64,000 nucleotides of DNA from Jiangella gansuensis DSM 44835 (GTDB taxonomy: Bacteria > Actinomycetota > Actinomycetes > Jiangellales > Jiangellaceae), in assembly GCF_000515395.1 (NCBI RefSeq), contig NZ_KI911782.1, forward strand, positions 4,028,606 through 4,092,605, written 5' to 3'. The position numbers and the translations under genes are program-made. Of this stretch, positions 17,195-25,542 are shown one piece after another; position 1 is the stretch's first letter, and the number at the start of each line of letters is the position of its first letter. The notes under the pieces were generated by a model that saw only the letters and a program-made list of their open reading frames with translations, had not been told where the DNA came from and did no database searches.

Positions 17195-18157
17195 GTGATT
17201 CGCCTGGTCGTCCGCAAGACCGCGGTGCTGCTGGCGTCGGCGCTGGCTGGATCCATCGTCGTGTTCGTCCTGATGCGGATGCTCGGCGGCGACGTCGCCA
17301 CCGTCATCCTCGGCCAGGGGAGCACGCCCGAAGCCCGCGAGGCGCTGCGGGCGGAGCTGGGGCTGGACCGGTCCTGGCCCGAGCAGTACGCCAGCTGGAT
17401 CGGCGGGCTGTTCCGCGGCGACCTCGGCCAGTCGTACGCGGCCGGTTACGACATCTTCGACGAGATCGTCGCCCGGCTGGGGCTGACGCTGAGCCTGGCG
17501 CTGATCTCGCTCGTCGTGTCGCTGCTGCTCGGCGTGGTCGCCGGTACCTACTCCGCCCTGCACGCGCGCGACGCCCGCGGCGGGCTCGTCGACGTCGTCG
17601 CGCAACTGGGCATCGCGATTCCGCCGTTCTGGGTCGGACTGCTGCTCATCAGTCTCGTCTCGGTGCAGCTGGGGTGGCTGCCGTCCGGCGGCTACATCCC
17701 CTGGTCCGAGAGCGTGGTGGGAGCGCTGCGCAGCCTCACCCTGCCGCTGATCGCGCTCTCGATCGCGCTGACCGGTGTGTTCACGCGGTTCGTGCGATCC
17801 AGCATGCTCGACGTGCTGGGGGAGGACTACATCCGCACCGCGATGGCCAAGGGCCGCACCTGGCGCGGCGCCGCGATCCGCCACGGCGTGCGCAACGCCT
17901 CCATCCCCCTGGTCACGGTCGGCGCCCTCCAACTCGGCGGACTGCTGGCCGGCACCGTCGTCATCGAGAGCGTGTTCACCCTGCCCGGCCTCGGGCGGAT
18001 GCTCATGTCGGCGGTCACCGGGCGGGAGGCCATCGTGGTCCAGTCGCTCGCGTTCGTGATCATCCTGGTGATCCTCGTGCTGAACTTCCTGCTCGACATC
18101 GCCTACGGGCTGCTCGACCCGAGGATCACCGACGCGGAAGGAGCGGCCCGTGCGTAG
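17195..18157 (+). CDS. Dipeptide-type ABC transporter permease (DppB-like), second system
   Basis: A 320-residue permease starting at a GTG (17195) just after GGGGAGGAGG. It begins VIRLVVRKTAVLLASALAGS, has the loop VRSSMLDVLGEDYIRTAMAKG and ends with VIESVFTLPGLGRMLM and LLDPRITD. About six membrane spans are visible. Its 3' end overlaps the DppC-like gene by 8 nt. It is clearly a separate system from 6554-8409 because the sequences differ throughout. Confidence 0.92.
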   Translation: MIRLVVRKTAVLLASALAGSIVVFVLMRMLGGDVATVILGQGSTPEAREALRAELGLDRSWPEQYASWIGGLFRGDLGQSYAAGYDIFDEIVARLGLTLSLALISLVVSLLLGVVAGTYSALHARDARGGLVDVVAQLGIAIPPFWVGLLLISLVSVQLGWLPSGGYIPWSESVVGALRSLTLPLIALSIALTGVFTRFVRSSMLDVLGEDYIRTAMAKGRTWRGAAIRHGVRNASIPLVTVGALQLGGLLAGTVVIESVFTLPGLGRMLMSAVTGREAIVVQSLAFVIILVILVLNFLLDIAYGLLDPRITDAEGAARA

Positions 18158-18989
18158 CCGTCTGCGTCAATGGCCCCTGCAGCTGGTGGTGGGCGCCGGC
18201 CTGGTCGGCGTGTTCGTCGGTGTCGGAGTGATCTCCCTCGTCTGGACGCCGTACGACGTCGAGACGCTCGACGTGGCCGCCCGGCTGGCACCCCCGGGCA
18301 CCGACGGGCATCTGCTCGGCACCGACCGCCTCGGGCGGGACCTGCTGACCCAGCTCATGGTGGGTGCCCGCAACTCGCTGCTGGTGGCGGTCGTGAGCAC
18401 GACCGCGGCGCTGATCCCCGGCGTCCTGGTGGGGCTGCTGGCCGCGGCCTCGGGCAGGTTGGTGCGTGAGACGCTCAGCCGGGCCACCGACGTCGCCATC
18501 GCGCTGCCCGGCATCCTCATCGCCCTGGTCCTGGCCACCGCGATCGGCCCCGGCAACACCACCACGATGATCGCGATCACCGCGTGGTTCGTGCCGGTGA
18601 TGGCCCGGGTCACCATCGGGCCCGCCCGGCAGATCCTGGCCCGCGAGTTCGTCGAGGCCGCCCGGGCCGGTGGCCGCGGCCGGTGGTTCATCCTGCTGCG
18701 CCACGTGCTGCCCAACATCGCCCCGGTCATCATCGTCCAGACGTCGCTGCTGTTCGCCTCGGCGATCCTCATCGAGGCCGCGCTGTCCTATCTGGGCGTC
18801 GGCGCACAACGCCCCACGACGTCGTGGGGCATGGTCTTCAACGAAGCGCAGGCCGTGGTGGGCGAGGCGCCGAGCCTGGTGCTCATCCCGGGTGTGGTCA
18901 TGGTCGTCACCGTGCTGGGCTTCAACCTGCTCGGTGACGGGCTGCGCGCCGTGCTCGACCCGCGCCAGACGACGAAGGTGGTGGCCTGA
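18150..18989 (+). CDS. Dipeptide-type ABC transporter permease (DppC-like), second system
   Basis: A 279-residue permease with the conserved LLGTDRLGRDLLTQLMVGAR loop near residue 55, EFVEAARAGGRGRWFILLRH and ALSYLGVGAQRPTTSWG. It starts at GTG 18150 inside the end of the preceding gene, and its TGA shares one base with the ATG of the next gene. Coupled translation is expected. Confidence 0.92.
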   Translation: MRSRLRQWPLQLVVGAGLVGVFVGVGVISLVWTPYDVETLDVAARLAPPGTDGHLLGTDRLGRDLLTQLMVGARNSLLVAVVSTTAALIPGVLVGLLAAASGRLVRETLSRATDVAIALPGILIALVLATAIGPGNTTTMIAITAWFVPVMARVTIGPARQILAREFVEAARAGGRGRWFILLRHVLPNIAPVIIVQTSLLFASAILIEAALSYLGVGAQRPTTSWGMVFNEAQAVVGEAPSLVLIPGVVMVVTVLGFNLLGDGLRAVLDPRQTTKVVA

Positions 18990-19984
18990 TGCTGTCGATC
19001 CGCGACCTCACCGTGCGCATCGGACCGCACGAGATCGTGTCCGTCGACGAGCTCGACCTCGCGCCGGGCCGCCGGCTCGGACTGGTCGGGGAGTCCGGCT
19101 CGGGGAAGACCATGACCGCGATGAGCATCGTGGGGCTGCAGCCGCGCGAGGCCGTCGTCACCGGGTCCATCGTCTTCCACGGCCGCGAACTGGTCGGGCT
19201 CACCGACCGCCAGTTCGCCGACGTGCGAGGCGCCGACATGGGGGTGGTCTTCCAGGATCCGCTGCGGGCACTGAACCCCACCATGCGGATCGGGCGGCAG
19301 ATCGCCGAGGCCGTCCGGCTCACCGGCGACCTCAACCGCGCCGAGACCAAGGAACGCGTGCACGAGCTGATGGCGCAGGTCCAGCTGCCCGAGCCGGCCC
19401 GGTTGGCCCGCCGCTACCCGCACCAGCTGTCCGGCGGACAGCGTCAGCGCGTGCTCATCGCGATGGCCATCGCCTCGCGGCCGCGGCTGCTGATCGCCGA
19501 CGAGCCCACGACTGCGCTGGACGTCACCGTGCAGAAGGGCATCCTCGACCTCATCGACACCGTCAGCGCGGAGAACGACATGTCGGTGATCTTCGTCAGC
19601 CACAGCCTCGGCGTGGTCCGCAAGGTGAGCGACGACATCGCGGTGCTCTACGGGGGCCGCCTGGTCGAGAGCGGGCCCGGCGCCGCTGTCGTCGACCGCC
19701 CCCGCCACCGCTACACGGAGGCGCTCATCGGAGCCGACCCGGACCACGCCGACCCCGACCAGGCGGAGGCCGTCATCGGGCAGCCGCTGACGACGATCCC
19801 GGGCGCGGTCCCGCCGCTCGGGGCGTTCCCGAGCGGCTGCCGGTTCCGGGACCGCTGCCCGCACCACCTGGAGGTTTGCACGCAGGATCCACCGGTCACC
19901 CGCGAGGACGGCCCGCACCGCTACACCTGCTGGAACCCCGCCGCCGTGACCGTGGGAGGTGAGCGCGATGGCGCCGCTCGTTGA
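18989..19984 (+). CDS. Dipeptide-type ABC transporter ATPase (DppD-like)
   Basis: A 331-residue ATPase with Walker A GESGSGKT, signature LSGGQRQRV and Walker B LLIADEPTTALDV. The oligopeptide-transporter C-terminal motif CRFRDRCPHHLEVC, which binds an iron-sulfur cluster in some relatives, is present. It overlaps the next ATPase gene by 17 nt. Confidence 0.93.
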   Translation: MLSIRDLTVRIGPHEIVSVDELDLAPGRRLGLVGESGSGKTMTAMSIVGLQPREAVVTGSIVFHGRELVGLTDRQFADVRGADMGVVFQDPLRALNPTMRIGRQIAEAVRLTGDLNRAETKERVHELMAQVQLPEPARLARRYPHQLSGGQRQRVLIAMAIASRPRLLIADEPTTALDVTVQKGILDLIDTVSAENDMSVIFVSHSLGVVRKVSDDIAVLYGGRLVESGPGAAVVDRPRHRYTEALIGADPDHADPDQAEAVIGQPLTTIPGAVPPLGAFPSGCRFRDRCPHHLEVCTQDPPVTREDGPHRYTCWNPAAVTVGGERDGAAR

Positions 19985-20747
19985 CGTCCAGGACCTGTCC
20001 TTCCGCTACGGCGGGCACCTGCCGTGGGTCCTGCGGTCGGTGGGGCTCTCGGTCGAGCAGGGCGCCGCCGTGGGCATCGTGGGTGAGTCCGGGTCGGGGA
20101 AGTCGACCCTGGTGCGCGTGCTGTGCGGACTGGTGGCGGCCGGCGGCGGCACGGTCGGCTACGAGGGCCGCGACATCAGCGACTGGCTGGCCCGGGACCC
20201 GCGAGCGTTCCGCCGGCAGAACCAGATGGTCTTCCAGAGCCCCGGGTCGTCGTTCGATCCGCGGATGCGGATCCGGCGGTCGGTCGGCGAACCGGTCCGG
20301 GCGTTGGAGCGGCGGCGGGTGAGCGAGGCGGAACTGACCGAGTGGCTGGCGCTGGTCGGGCTGGACCGCACGATCCTCGACCGCTATCCCCATCAGCTCT
20401 CGGGCGGGCAGCTGCAGCGAATCGCCATCGCCCGGGCGCTGTCGGTGAACCCGTCCGTCCTGTACGCCGACGAGCCCACCAGCGCGCTGGACGTGTCGGT
20501 GCAGGCACAGGTCCTCAACCTGCTCATGGACCTGCGCGCCCGGCTGGGCCTCACGCTGGTCATGGTGTCGCACGACCTCGCCGTCGTCGGCCGGGTGTGC
20601 GAGCAGGTCGTGGTCATGCGGAACGGCGAGATCGTGGAGTCCGGGCCGACGGCCGCCGTCATGCACCAGCCCGCCGCCGACTACACCCGGTCGCTCGTGG
20701 CAGCCGCCCGCGCGGTGAGTCTGGCGGCGTCGCGCGTGCCTGGCTGA
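19968..20747 (+). CDS. Dipeptide-type ABC transporter ATPase (DppF-like)
   Basis: A 259-residue ATPase: GESGSGKST, FQSPGSSFDPRM, LSGGQLQRIAIARAL and LYADEPTSALDVSVQ. The ATG at 19968 has GGGAGG eight nt upstream; a GTG three codons earlier is possible. It is the last gene of the rightward operon, which has no binding protein. Substrate delivery would depend on a binding protein from the leftward operon or from elsewhere. The 72-bp repeat split by IS30 begins 25 bp after its stop. Confidence 0.92.
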   Translation: MAPLVDVQDLSFRYGGHLPWVLRSVGLSVEQGAAVGIVGESGSGKSTLVRVLCGLVAAGGGTVGYEGRDISDWLARDPRAFRRQNQMVFQSPGSSFDPRMRIRRSVGEPVRALERRRVSEAELTEWLALVGLDRTILDRYPHQLSGGQLQRIAIARALSVNPSVLYADEPTSALDVSVQAQVLNLLMDLRARLGLTLVMVSHDLAVVGRVCEQVVVMRNGEIVESGPTAAVMHQPAADYTRSLVAAARAVSLAASRVPG

Positions 20748-20805
20748 GCGCCCGACGTCCCGCCCGCCTCCCGTTGATCTTGGAGTTCTGGCGGAATCCA
20801 TCGGA

Positions 20806-22127
20806 GGCGGCGTCCAGCGGTGGAAGCAACGGTCATGCTGCTGCCGGGTTGGCGAGCAGTTCGGCCAGCGCTTGGGCTGGGGTCTTTAGGTCGAGGGTAG
20901 GGCGGGGCCGCTGGTTGAGGGTGGCGGCGATGCGGTCGAGGTCGGCGGCGGTGTGGGTGGACAGGTCGCTGCCCTTGGTGAGCCAGAATCGCAGCAGCCG
21001 GTTGGTGTTCTCGTTGCTGCCGCGCTGCCAGGGCGAACGCGGGTCGCAGAAGTAGACCGGCATGTCCAGGTCGAGTTGGATGCGCTGATAGTCGGCCAGC
21101 TCGGTGCCGCGGTCCCAGGTCAGGGACCTGCGCAGATGGTCGGGCAACCCGCGCATCTGGTTGATCATCACCGCGGCTACGCTGGCCGCGTCGTGGCGCT
21201 GCGGCAGGTGCAGCAGCATGGTGAAGCGGGTGGTCCGCTCGACCAGCGTGCCGACCGCCGACGCGTTGCCGGCGCCCACGATCAGGTCGCCCTCCCAGTG
21301 TCCCGGGACGGCCCGGTCGGCGACCTCGGCCGGGCGTTGGCGGATCGTGAACGCCTCCCGGTACGGGCTGCTTTCCCGCTTGCCGGCGGTGCGTGGTCGA
21401 CGCGCGGCGCGTTGCAGGCTCAGCTGCCGGTGCAGGTCCCGGCGCAGCTGCCCGCGGGTCTGCACATACAACGCCTGGTAGATCGTCTCGTGGCTCACAC
21501 GAGCCATCCTCGCCCCAGCATCGGCGCCGGGACGCTCGCGCCGCAGGACCGTCGCGATCAGTCCCGGCGACCAGCCATCGTCCATCCACCCCTCGATCGC
21601 CCGGCACAACATCGGGTTCTCGACGAGCTTGAACGGTTTCGGCCGGCGGCGACGCTCGTGCGCGGCCCGATGCGCGACCGACGCGTAGTAGGAGCCGTCG
21701 CCGCCCCGGTTACGCCGCACCTCACGACAGATCACCGACTTGTCCCGCCCGATCGCCGCGCCGATCTGGGCATACGACAGTCCCTGACGCAGCAGCGCCG
21801 CGATCACCGCCCGGTCCTGACTGCTCAACGCCCGACGCTGCCGGGCCAGCGGCCGCTGCTGCCCGCCGGTGACACCGGGAACCGCTGCCGCCCCGCTGCC
21901 GGGCAGTCCCCCGCGGCGGCCTGGCTGGATCGATAGGTCCACAAGCCCCGATGCTCGCCACCACAGCACACCAGTCCACGACGACACGCCGACCACCCGC
22001 GCCGCCGCCTGCGCCGACAACCCGCCACACAACAGCTCAAAGAACTCCTCACGCACCTCACACGAGAACACCTTCGGCATCGGACAACACCTTCCACCAG
22101 GCGTTGCTACGACCGATGGAATCCGCC
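20806..22127 (-). mobile_element. IS30-family insertion sequence (1322 bp)
   Basis: The ends form imperfect terminal inverted repeats of 26 bp with 21 matches: GGCGGCGTCCAGCGG at the left and GGCGGATTCCATCGG read inward from the right. The flanks carry a 3-bp duplication, GGA (20803-20805 and 22128-22130). The single transposase gene is intact. The target flank GGCGGAATCCATCGG nearly equals the element's own right end. This agrees with the known preference of IS30 elements for sequences resembling their ends. The element looks complete and potentially active. Confidence 0.85.
20833..22080 (-). CDS. IS30-family transposase
   Basis: A 415-residue DDE transposase. The N-terminal helix-turn-helix region contains LSYAQIGAAIGRDKSVICRE, the classical IS30 motif. 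Catalytic residues are visible as D in HWEGDLIVG, D in LTWDRGTEL and E in RGSNENTNRLLR with the spacing expected of IS30. The ATG at 22080 lies about 47 bp inside the right end. No frameshift or stop is seen. Confidence 0.95.
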   Translation of the reverse strand: MPKVFSCEVREEFFELLCGGLSAQAAARVVGVSSWTGVLWWRASGLVDLSIQPGRRGGLPGSGAAAVPGVTGGQQRPLARQRRALSSQDRAVIAALLRQGLSYAQIGAAIGRDKSVICREVRRNRGGDGSYYASVAHRAAHERRRRPKPFKLVENPMLCRAIEGWMDDGWSPGLIATVLRRERPGADAGARMARVSHETIYQALYVQTRGQLRRDLHRQLSLQRAARRPRTAGKRESSPYREAFTIRQRPAEVADRAVPGHWEGDLIVGAGNASAVGTLVERTTRFTMLLHLPQRHDAASVAAVMINQMRGLPDHLRRSLTWDRGTELADYQRIQLDLDMPVYFCDPRSPWQRGSNENTNRLLRFWLTKGSDLSTHTAADLDRIAATLNQRPRPTLDLKTPAQALAELLANPAAA

Positions 22128-22222
22128 GGAAATTCCGGGCGGAGTAAGCCCCATAACTCCAAGATCAACGCAAGCGGGGCGGTCAAGGGGTGAGCGCCGC
22201 TTCGCCGATGCTCCGGGAGAGG

Positions 22223-23989
22223 TCAGCGGGTCGGCACCACCCAGATGGGGTTGGTGTAGAACCACAGGTCGACCCACGGGTCGGCGTCGCCGACGACATC
22301 CATGGCGGGGCCTTCCGGGTCGATGGACGCGCCGAGGAATCCCGGCTGGGAGCGGTTGCCGTCGGTGCCGCGCAGCCGGACGTAGAACGGGTCATAGGCG
22401 TTCGGCAGCCGGTGCACGATCTCGAAGGTGCCGGTGCGCCCCGAGGTGTCCCACTGCTTCACGACCGTGGTCTCCGGCGCGACGAAGCTGTCGCGGTCGG
22501 CATCGGCCGCGGAGGGGTCGACCATGCCCTGGATGAGGTCGACCCGGTTGAGCTCGGGGACGAACTGGGCCCAGTTCGGCTGGTCCTGCGCGGTGATCCG
22601 GATGACCAGCTCGAGGCGGGCGCCGTAACGCACCTGCAGTGTGGAGCCGAGTGGGACACCCGGACCGCGGCTGCCGTGCACCCGGACGCTGACGTCGACG
22701 TTCTTCACCAGCCGGCCGTGGTCGACCCACACCCGCCCGTCGCGCAGGCCCTTCATGACCGCGAGGTAGGAGCGGGCGTCGGAGCCGACGTGGGTGCGGG
22801 AGTAGAAGCCGGGCCAGAAGTCGCCGGCGGTCAGGTTGACCGCGCCGCCGTGCACCGGCGCACCGTAGCGGCCATCGCGGTTGAACTGGTCGGACGAGGA
22901 ACCGTCGGGGCGACGGCTGGTGTCGCCCCAGTTGACGTGGGAGTCGGAGTTGGCGCTGATGGACCACGGCTTGCCCTCGGCCAGCAGGCTGTCCCACAGG
23001 CCGCCGACCGTGGCGGTCATCCAGTCGAAGCCGCCCCAGGTGCGGTAGCTCTCCAGCGGGTAGCCGGGGAACGAGTTGGCGTTGGGCCCACCCCCGTAGT
23101 AGCCGCGCGCCGACCCCGGGCCGAATCCGGCGGGCAGCCCGGCGGCCTGGTGCCCCGGCGCGCCCTCGAACCCGACCGCGACGCGAGGGTCGGCGTCGCG
23201 CCAGGCGCGGATCTCGTGCGGGCTGTCGATGCCCTGGCGGGCCGGGTGGTTGGCGAGGAACAGCGCGTCGTCGACACGACGCTGGTCGATCTGCGCGCCG
23301 AGCCACGTGATGCCGGCCAGCGCGTGCGCCTCGTTGGCGGGGGTGTTGGCGCCCCAGCCGTTCACGCCGCCGTCGTAGTCGGTTTCGAACTGCTTGAGAA
23401 CCGACACCTCGTTCGGGCCCGGCGCGACGAACACCGTGCCGTGCTCGGCGGCCGGGATGTTCCACTCCAGGCCCTGGAAGACCAGGGTGTCGGGGAGTAG
23501 CTCGCGGGCCGCGCGGATGTCCGGGTTCACCAGCTCGACGCCGATGCGGGCATGCGTGGCGCCGCCGTGGTCGGTGATGACCATCCAGTCCAGGCCGTAC
23601 GCGGCGCCGTGCTGGACCTGGTCGATGACCCGGTACATGGCGTCGGAGCTGAACTGTGTGTGGATGTGGTGGTCGCCGGCCAGCCAGTGCCGCACGGGGC
23701 CGCCGCCTGCGGCCGGGGTGGTGGCCGGGCGTCCACGTCCTTCGGCCATCGCCGGCGTGACCCCGACCATGCCCAGCGCGGTGGCGCCACCGACGATGCC
23801 GGCGGACCGGAACAGTGACCGGCGGGACAGCTGAGACGGCGACAGTTCGCCGTCGGCGATGGAGGTGTCCAGCGCGACCGCGGTGTCCGGGTCGAGGTCG
23901 TCCGTGCCGTGGGCATGGCCGTGGCTGTGCGTGTGACCGTGGCCGTGGTGATGGTCGTGCGGCTCGTCGAGGCCGTGGCTGTGGCACAT
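22223..23989 (-). CDS. CehA/McbA-like PHP-domain metallohydrolase, Tat-exported
   Basis: A 588-residue protein. The ATG at 23989 follows AAAGG. The first 45 residues are unusual: a His-rich stretch (HDHHHGHGHTHSHGHAHG) precedes the twin-arginine signal SRRSLFRSAG and a hydrophobic segment. The mature part begins with the PHP metal motif DHHIHTQFSSDA, followed by MVITDHGG and SANSDSHVNWGDTS, which complete the metal site. The family hydrolyses esters, carbamates or phosphoesters. The protein is probably secreted; the His-rich lead could bind metal before export. It stands alone on the minus strand. Confidence 0.85.
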   Translation of the reverse strand: MCHSHGLDEPHDHHHGHGHTHSHGHAHGTDDLDPDTAVALDTSIADGELSPSQLSRRSLFRSAGIVGGATALGMVGVTPAMAEGRGRPATTPAAGGGPVRHWLAGDHHIHTQFSSDAMYRVIDQVQHGAAYGLDWMVITDHGGATHARIGVELVNPDIRAARELLPDTLVFQGLEWNIPAAEHGTVFVAPGPNEVSVLKQFETDYDGGVNGWGANTPANEAHALAGITWLGAQIDQRRVDDALFLANHPARQGIDSPHEIRAWRDADPRVAVGFEGAPGHQAAGLPAGFGPGSARGYYGGGPNANSFPGYPLESYRTWGGFDWMTATVGGLWDSLLAEGKPWSISANSDSHVNWGDTSRRPDGSSSDQFNRDGRYGAPVHGGAVNLTAGDFWPGFYSRTHVGSDARSYLAVMKGLRDGRVWVDHGRLVKNVDVSVRVHGSRGPGVPLGSTLQVRYGARLELVIRITAQDQPNWAQFVPELNRVDLIQGMVDPSAADADRDSFVAPETTVVKQWDTSGRTGTFEIVHRLPNAYDPFYVRLRGTDGNRSQPGFLGASIDPEGPAMDVVGDADPWVDLWFYTNPIWVVPTR

Positions 23990-24133
23990 GGGACTGCCTT
24001 TCGGACGGGGACGGACGCTTGCTCCCGCAACATCGCTCCACAAGGTGACCGCAGGGAGACATTCCGGTACGCAGCGCGCGAACGGTGATCGACCGGTACG
24101 ACGTCCAGGTGCGTCAGGCCGCGTGCGGCGGAG

Positions 24134-24388
24134 TCAGCCACGGCCGCCGCGGGCGGCCTCGACGGCACGTACCCAGGCCGCCAGCGCGGGCCAGTCGAGG
24201 TCGGCGACGATCTCGTGCCCGACGATCGCGACCCCGGTCCACAGCGCGCAGCGGCGGCCCTCGACGGACGGCGGGACGAGCGTGCCCAGCGCACGGCCGA
24301 GAGGCTGGCTGTCCATGACCTCGAGAACGAGCGGGATGCGCGCCTCCGGGCCGGGGTGCTCGTCGATGGGGGAGATGCGGTGCGCCAC
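24134..24388 (-). CDS. Small protein of unknown function
   Basis: An 84-residue protein, not recognised. A GTG at 24388 follows GGAGG with 6 nt spacing, which supports this start. The sequence has a predicted beta-rich middle (RCALWTGVAIVGHEIVADLDW) and an amphipathic C-terminal helix. It is the last of a run of small leftward genes (25273 to 24134) that share composition and probably a transcript. No membrane segment or signal is visible. Confidence 0.6.
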   Translation of the reverse strand: MAHRISPIDEHPGPEARIPLVLEVMDSQPLGRALGTLVPPSVEGRRCALWTGVAIVGHEIVADLDWPALAAWVRAVEAARGGRG

Positions 24389-24455
24389 GCTGGACCTCCA
24401 TGGTGTGCGGGAAGGCCGCCGAGCCCGCGGGCCCGGCGGCAGATGCCGGCCCTGG

Positions 24456-24725
24456 TCATCGGTTGGCCCGGGACGCAGCGTCGATGAGTGCCCGGCCGAC
24501 GCTCTTCGCCTCGGCCGGGTCGAGCGGGACGATGGCCACGGCGCCGCGCCGGGTGCTGGCGGTGAGCTCGACGTGTGCCGTGTCGTCGTTGGCCTGGACC
24601 GTGTTGACGCCCACCATCCACGAGCCGCGCCACGCGACCAGTGACGTGAGATAGAGCCGGTGGACCGTGTGGTCGCCGATCTCGTTGCACCACGTGACCT
24701 TGCATTCGCCGCGCCCGGTGTTCAC
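24456..24725 (-). CDS. Small Cys/His-containing protein of unknown function
   Basis: An 89-residue protein. GTG at 24725 overlaps the preceding stop as GTGA. The N-terminus has ECKVTWCNEIGDHTVH, a possible zinc-binding C-x5-C-x5-H-x3-H cluster. The C-terminal half has strands followed by VPLDPAEAKSVGRALIDAA. The same strand-PAEA-helix pattern occurs in the 183-residue neighbour (LSPAEARDLAGQL) and, more weakly, at 25543-25797 (LTAAQVRELIATL). Function unknown. Confidence 0.65.
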   Translation of the reverse strand: MNTGRGECKVTWCNEIGDHTVHRLYLTSLVAWRGSWMVGVNTVQANDDTAHVELTASTRRGAVAIVPLDPAEAKSVGRALIDAASRANR

Positions 24726-25273
24726 GGCCGCTCGCTTTCGGCCCGGTAGAACGCCGCGAGCTCGTCCAGCGACGTACGCAATTCGGTCAGGGGCGCAGCC
24801 GCCGTGGCCACCGCGGCCAGGTGGTCGGCGGCGGCATCGATTGCCGCGACCGCCCGGGCGACGGCCTCACCGCCGAGCTCGGCGGTGAGCAGCCGCCCGG
24901 CTCGCCAGCCGAGCGTGCCGTGGTGGCCGGGCGCCATGCCGCGGTGGGCACGGGCGAGCCGGTCCAGCCGCTCGATGATCTGCTGGTCGGTGTGGCCGGG
25001 TAGGAACCGCTCCCGTACCTCGGTCAGCACGGCCGGCGTCCAGGCGGCCCGCTGGGCGACGTCGGCGATCTCGGTGAGCTGGCCGGCGAGGTCACGCGCC
25101 TCGGCCGGGGACAGCGACAGCTCGACACGCTGACCGCTGTCAGTGGGCGCCACGGCGACATCGATGGTCGGCCCGTCGGTGTCGTGCCGCGCGACCATCT
25201 GGCCGACGTCGTCGCTCAGGAAAGCAGTGCACACGATGATGTCGGACTGCGTGGAGTTGGGTACGGTGACCAC
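24722..25273 (-). CDS. Protein of unknown function with PAEA module and helical C-terminus
   Basis: A 183-residue protein starting at GTG 25273 after GGAGGAG. The N-terminal third is beta-rich and ends VELSLSPAEARDLAGQL. The rest is helical, with TDQQIIERLDRLARAHRG, then a C-terminal helical region rich in Ala and Leu. It is the first of three leftward genes with overlaps or short gaps. I do not recognise a family; the shared module suggests a locally duplicated small-protein family. Confidence 0.65.
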   Translation of the reverse strand: MVTVPNSTQSDIIVCTAFLSDDVGQMVARHDTDGPTIDVAVAPTDSGQRVELSLSPAEARDLAGQLTEIADVAQRAAWTPAVLTEVRERFLPGHTDQQIIERLDRLARAHRGMAPGHHGTLGWRAGRLLTAELGGEAVARAVAAIDAAADHLAAVATAAAPLTELRTSLDELAAFYRAESERP

Positions 25274-25309
25274 GGATCTCCTCCAGGAATGAGCTGGATG
25301 GGGTCAAGG

Positions 25310-25341
25310 GGCCGCCCCGACGGGCATGCGCCGGGGCGGCC
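25310..25341. terminator. Strong GC hairpin, possible terminator
   Basis: Perfect 10-bp arms GGCCGCCCCG (25310-25319) and CGGGGCGGCC (25332-25341) enclose a 12-nt loop. It lies between the small leftward gene ending at 25543 and the start of the next leftward operon at 25273. There is no T-run. It could end transcripts from 25543 or be a leader structure. Confidence 0.45.
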
Positions 25342-25542
25342 TCGCCTGGAGCCGCGCCGGATCGGCGGGCATGAATGTCGCGTCGTCGCCAGCCGTCCCA
25401 CGATGAGCGGCTGGAACGAGGCGACCGGCGGGCTTGCCCGTGCCTCGTGGTCGTGTCACCGGATCGGGCCGAGGGGCCGGACCGGTGGTGGTGAGGCGAT
25501 TCTGACATCGGTGTAGTTCGGGAGTCAAACAGGCGTTCGAAT

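Larger units (their letters stand above)
20773..22169. repeat. 72-bp palindromic repeat, copy E, split by an IS30-family element
   Basis: The left part (20773-20805) starts GTTGATCTTGGAGT and the right part (22128-22169) ends ACTCCAAGATCAAC. Removing the insertion and one GGA duplication leaves exactly 72 bp, the length of the four intact copies at 35327, 44624, 57920 and 59371. The left part matches the copy at 59371 over 33 positions with one difference. Confidence 0.9.

Noticed and set aside
1-20747. The island as a known ectoine-degradation cluster.
   Set aside because: The deacylase, PLP enzyme and class III aminotransferase fit in part. However, there is no M24-type ectoine hydrolase, cyclodeaminase or AsnC-type regulator, and M81, GH20 and epimerase genes do not belong to that pathway.
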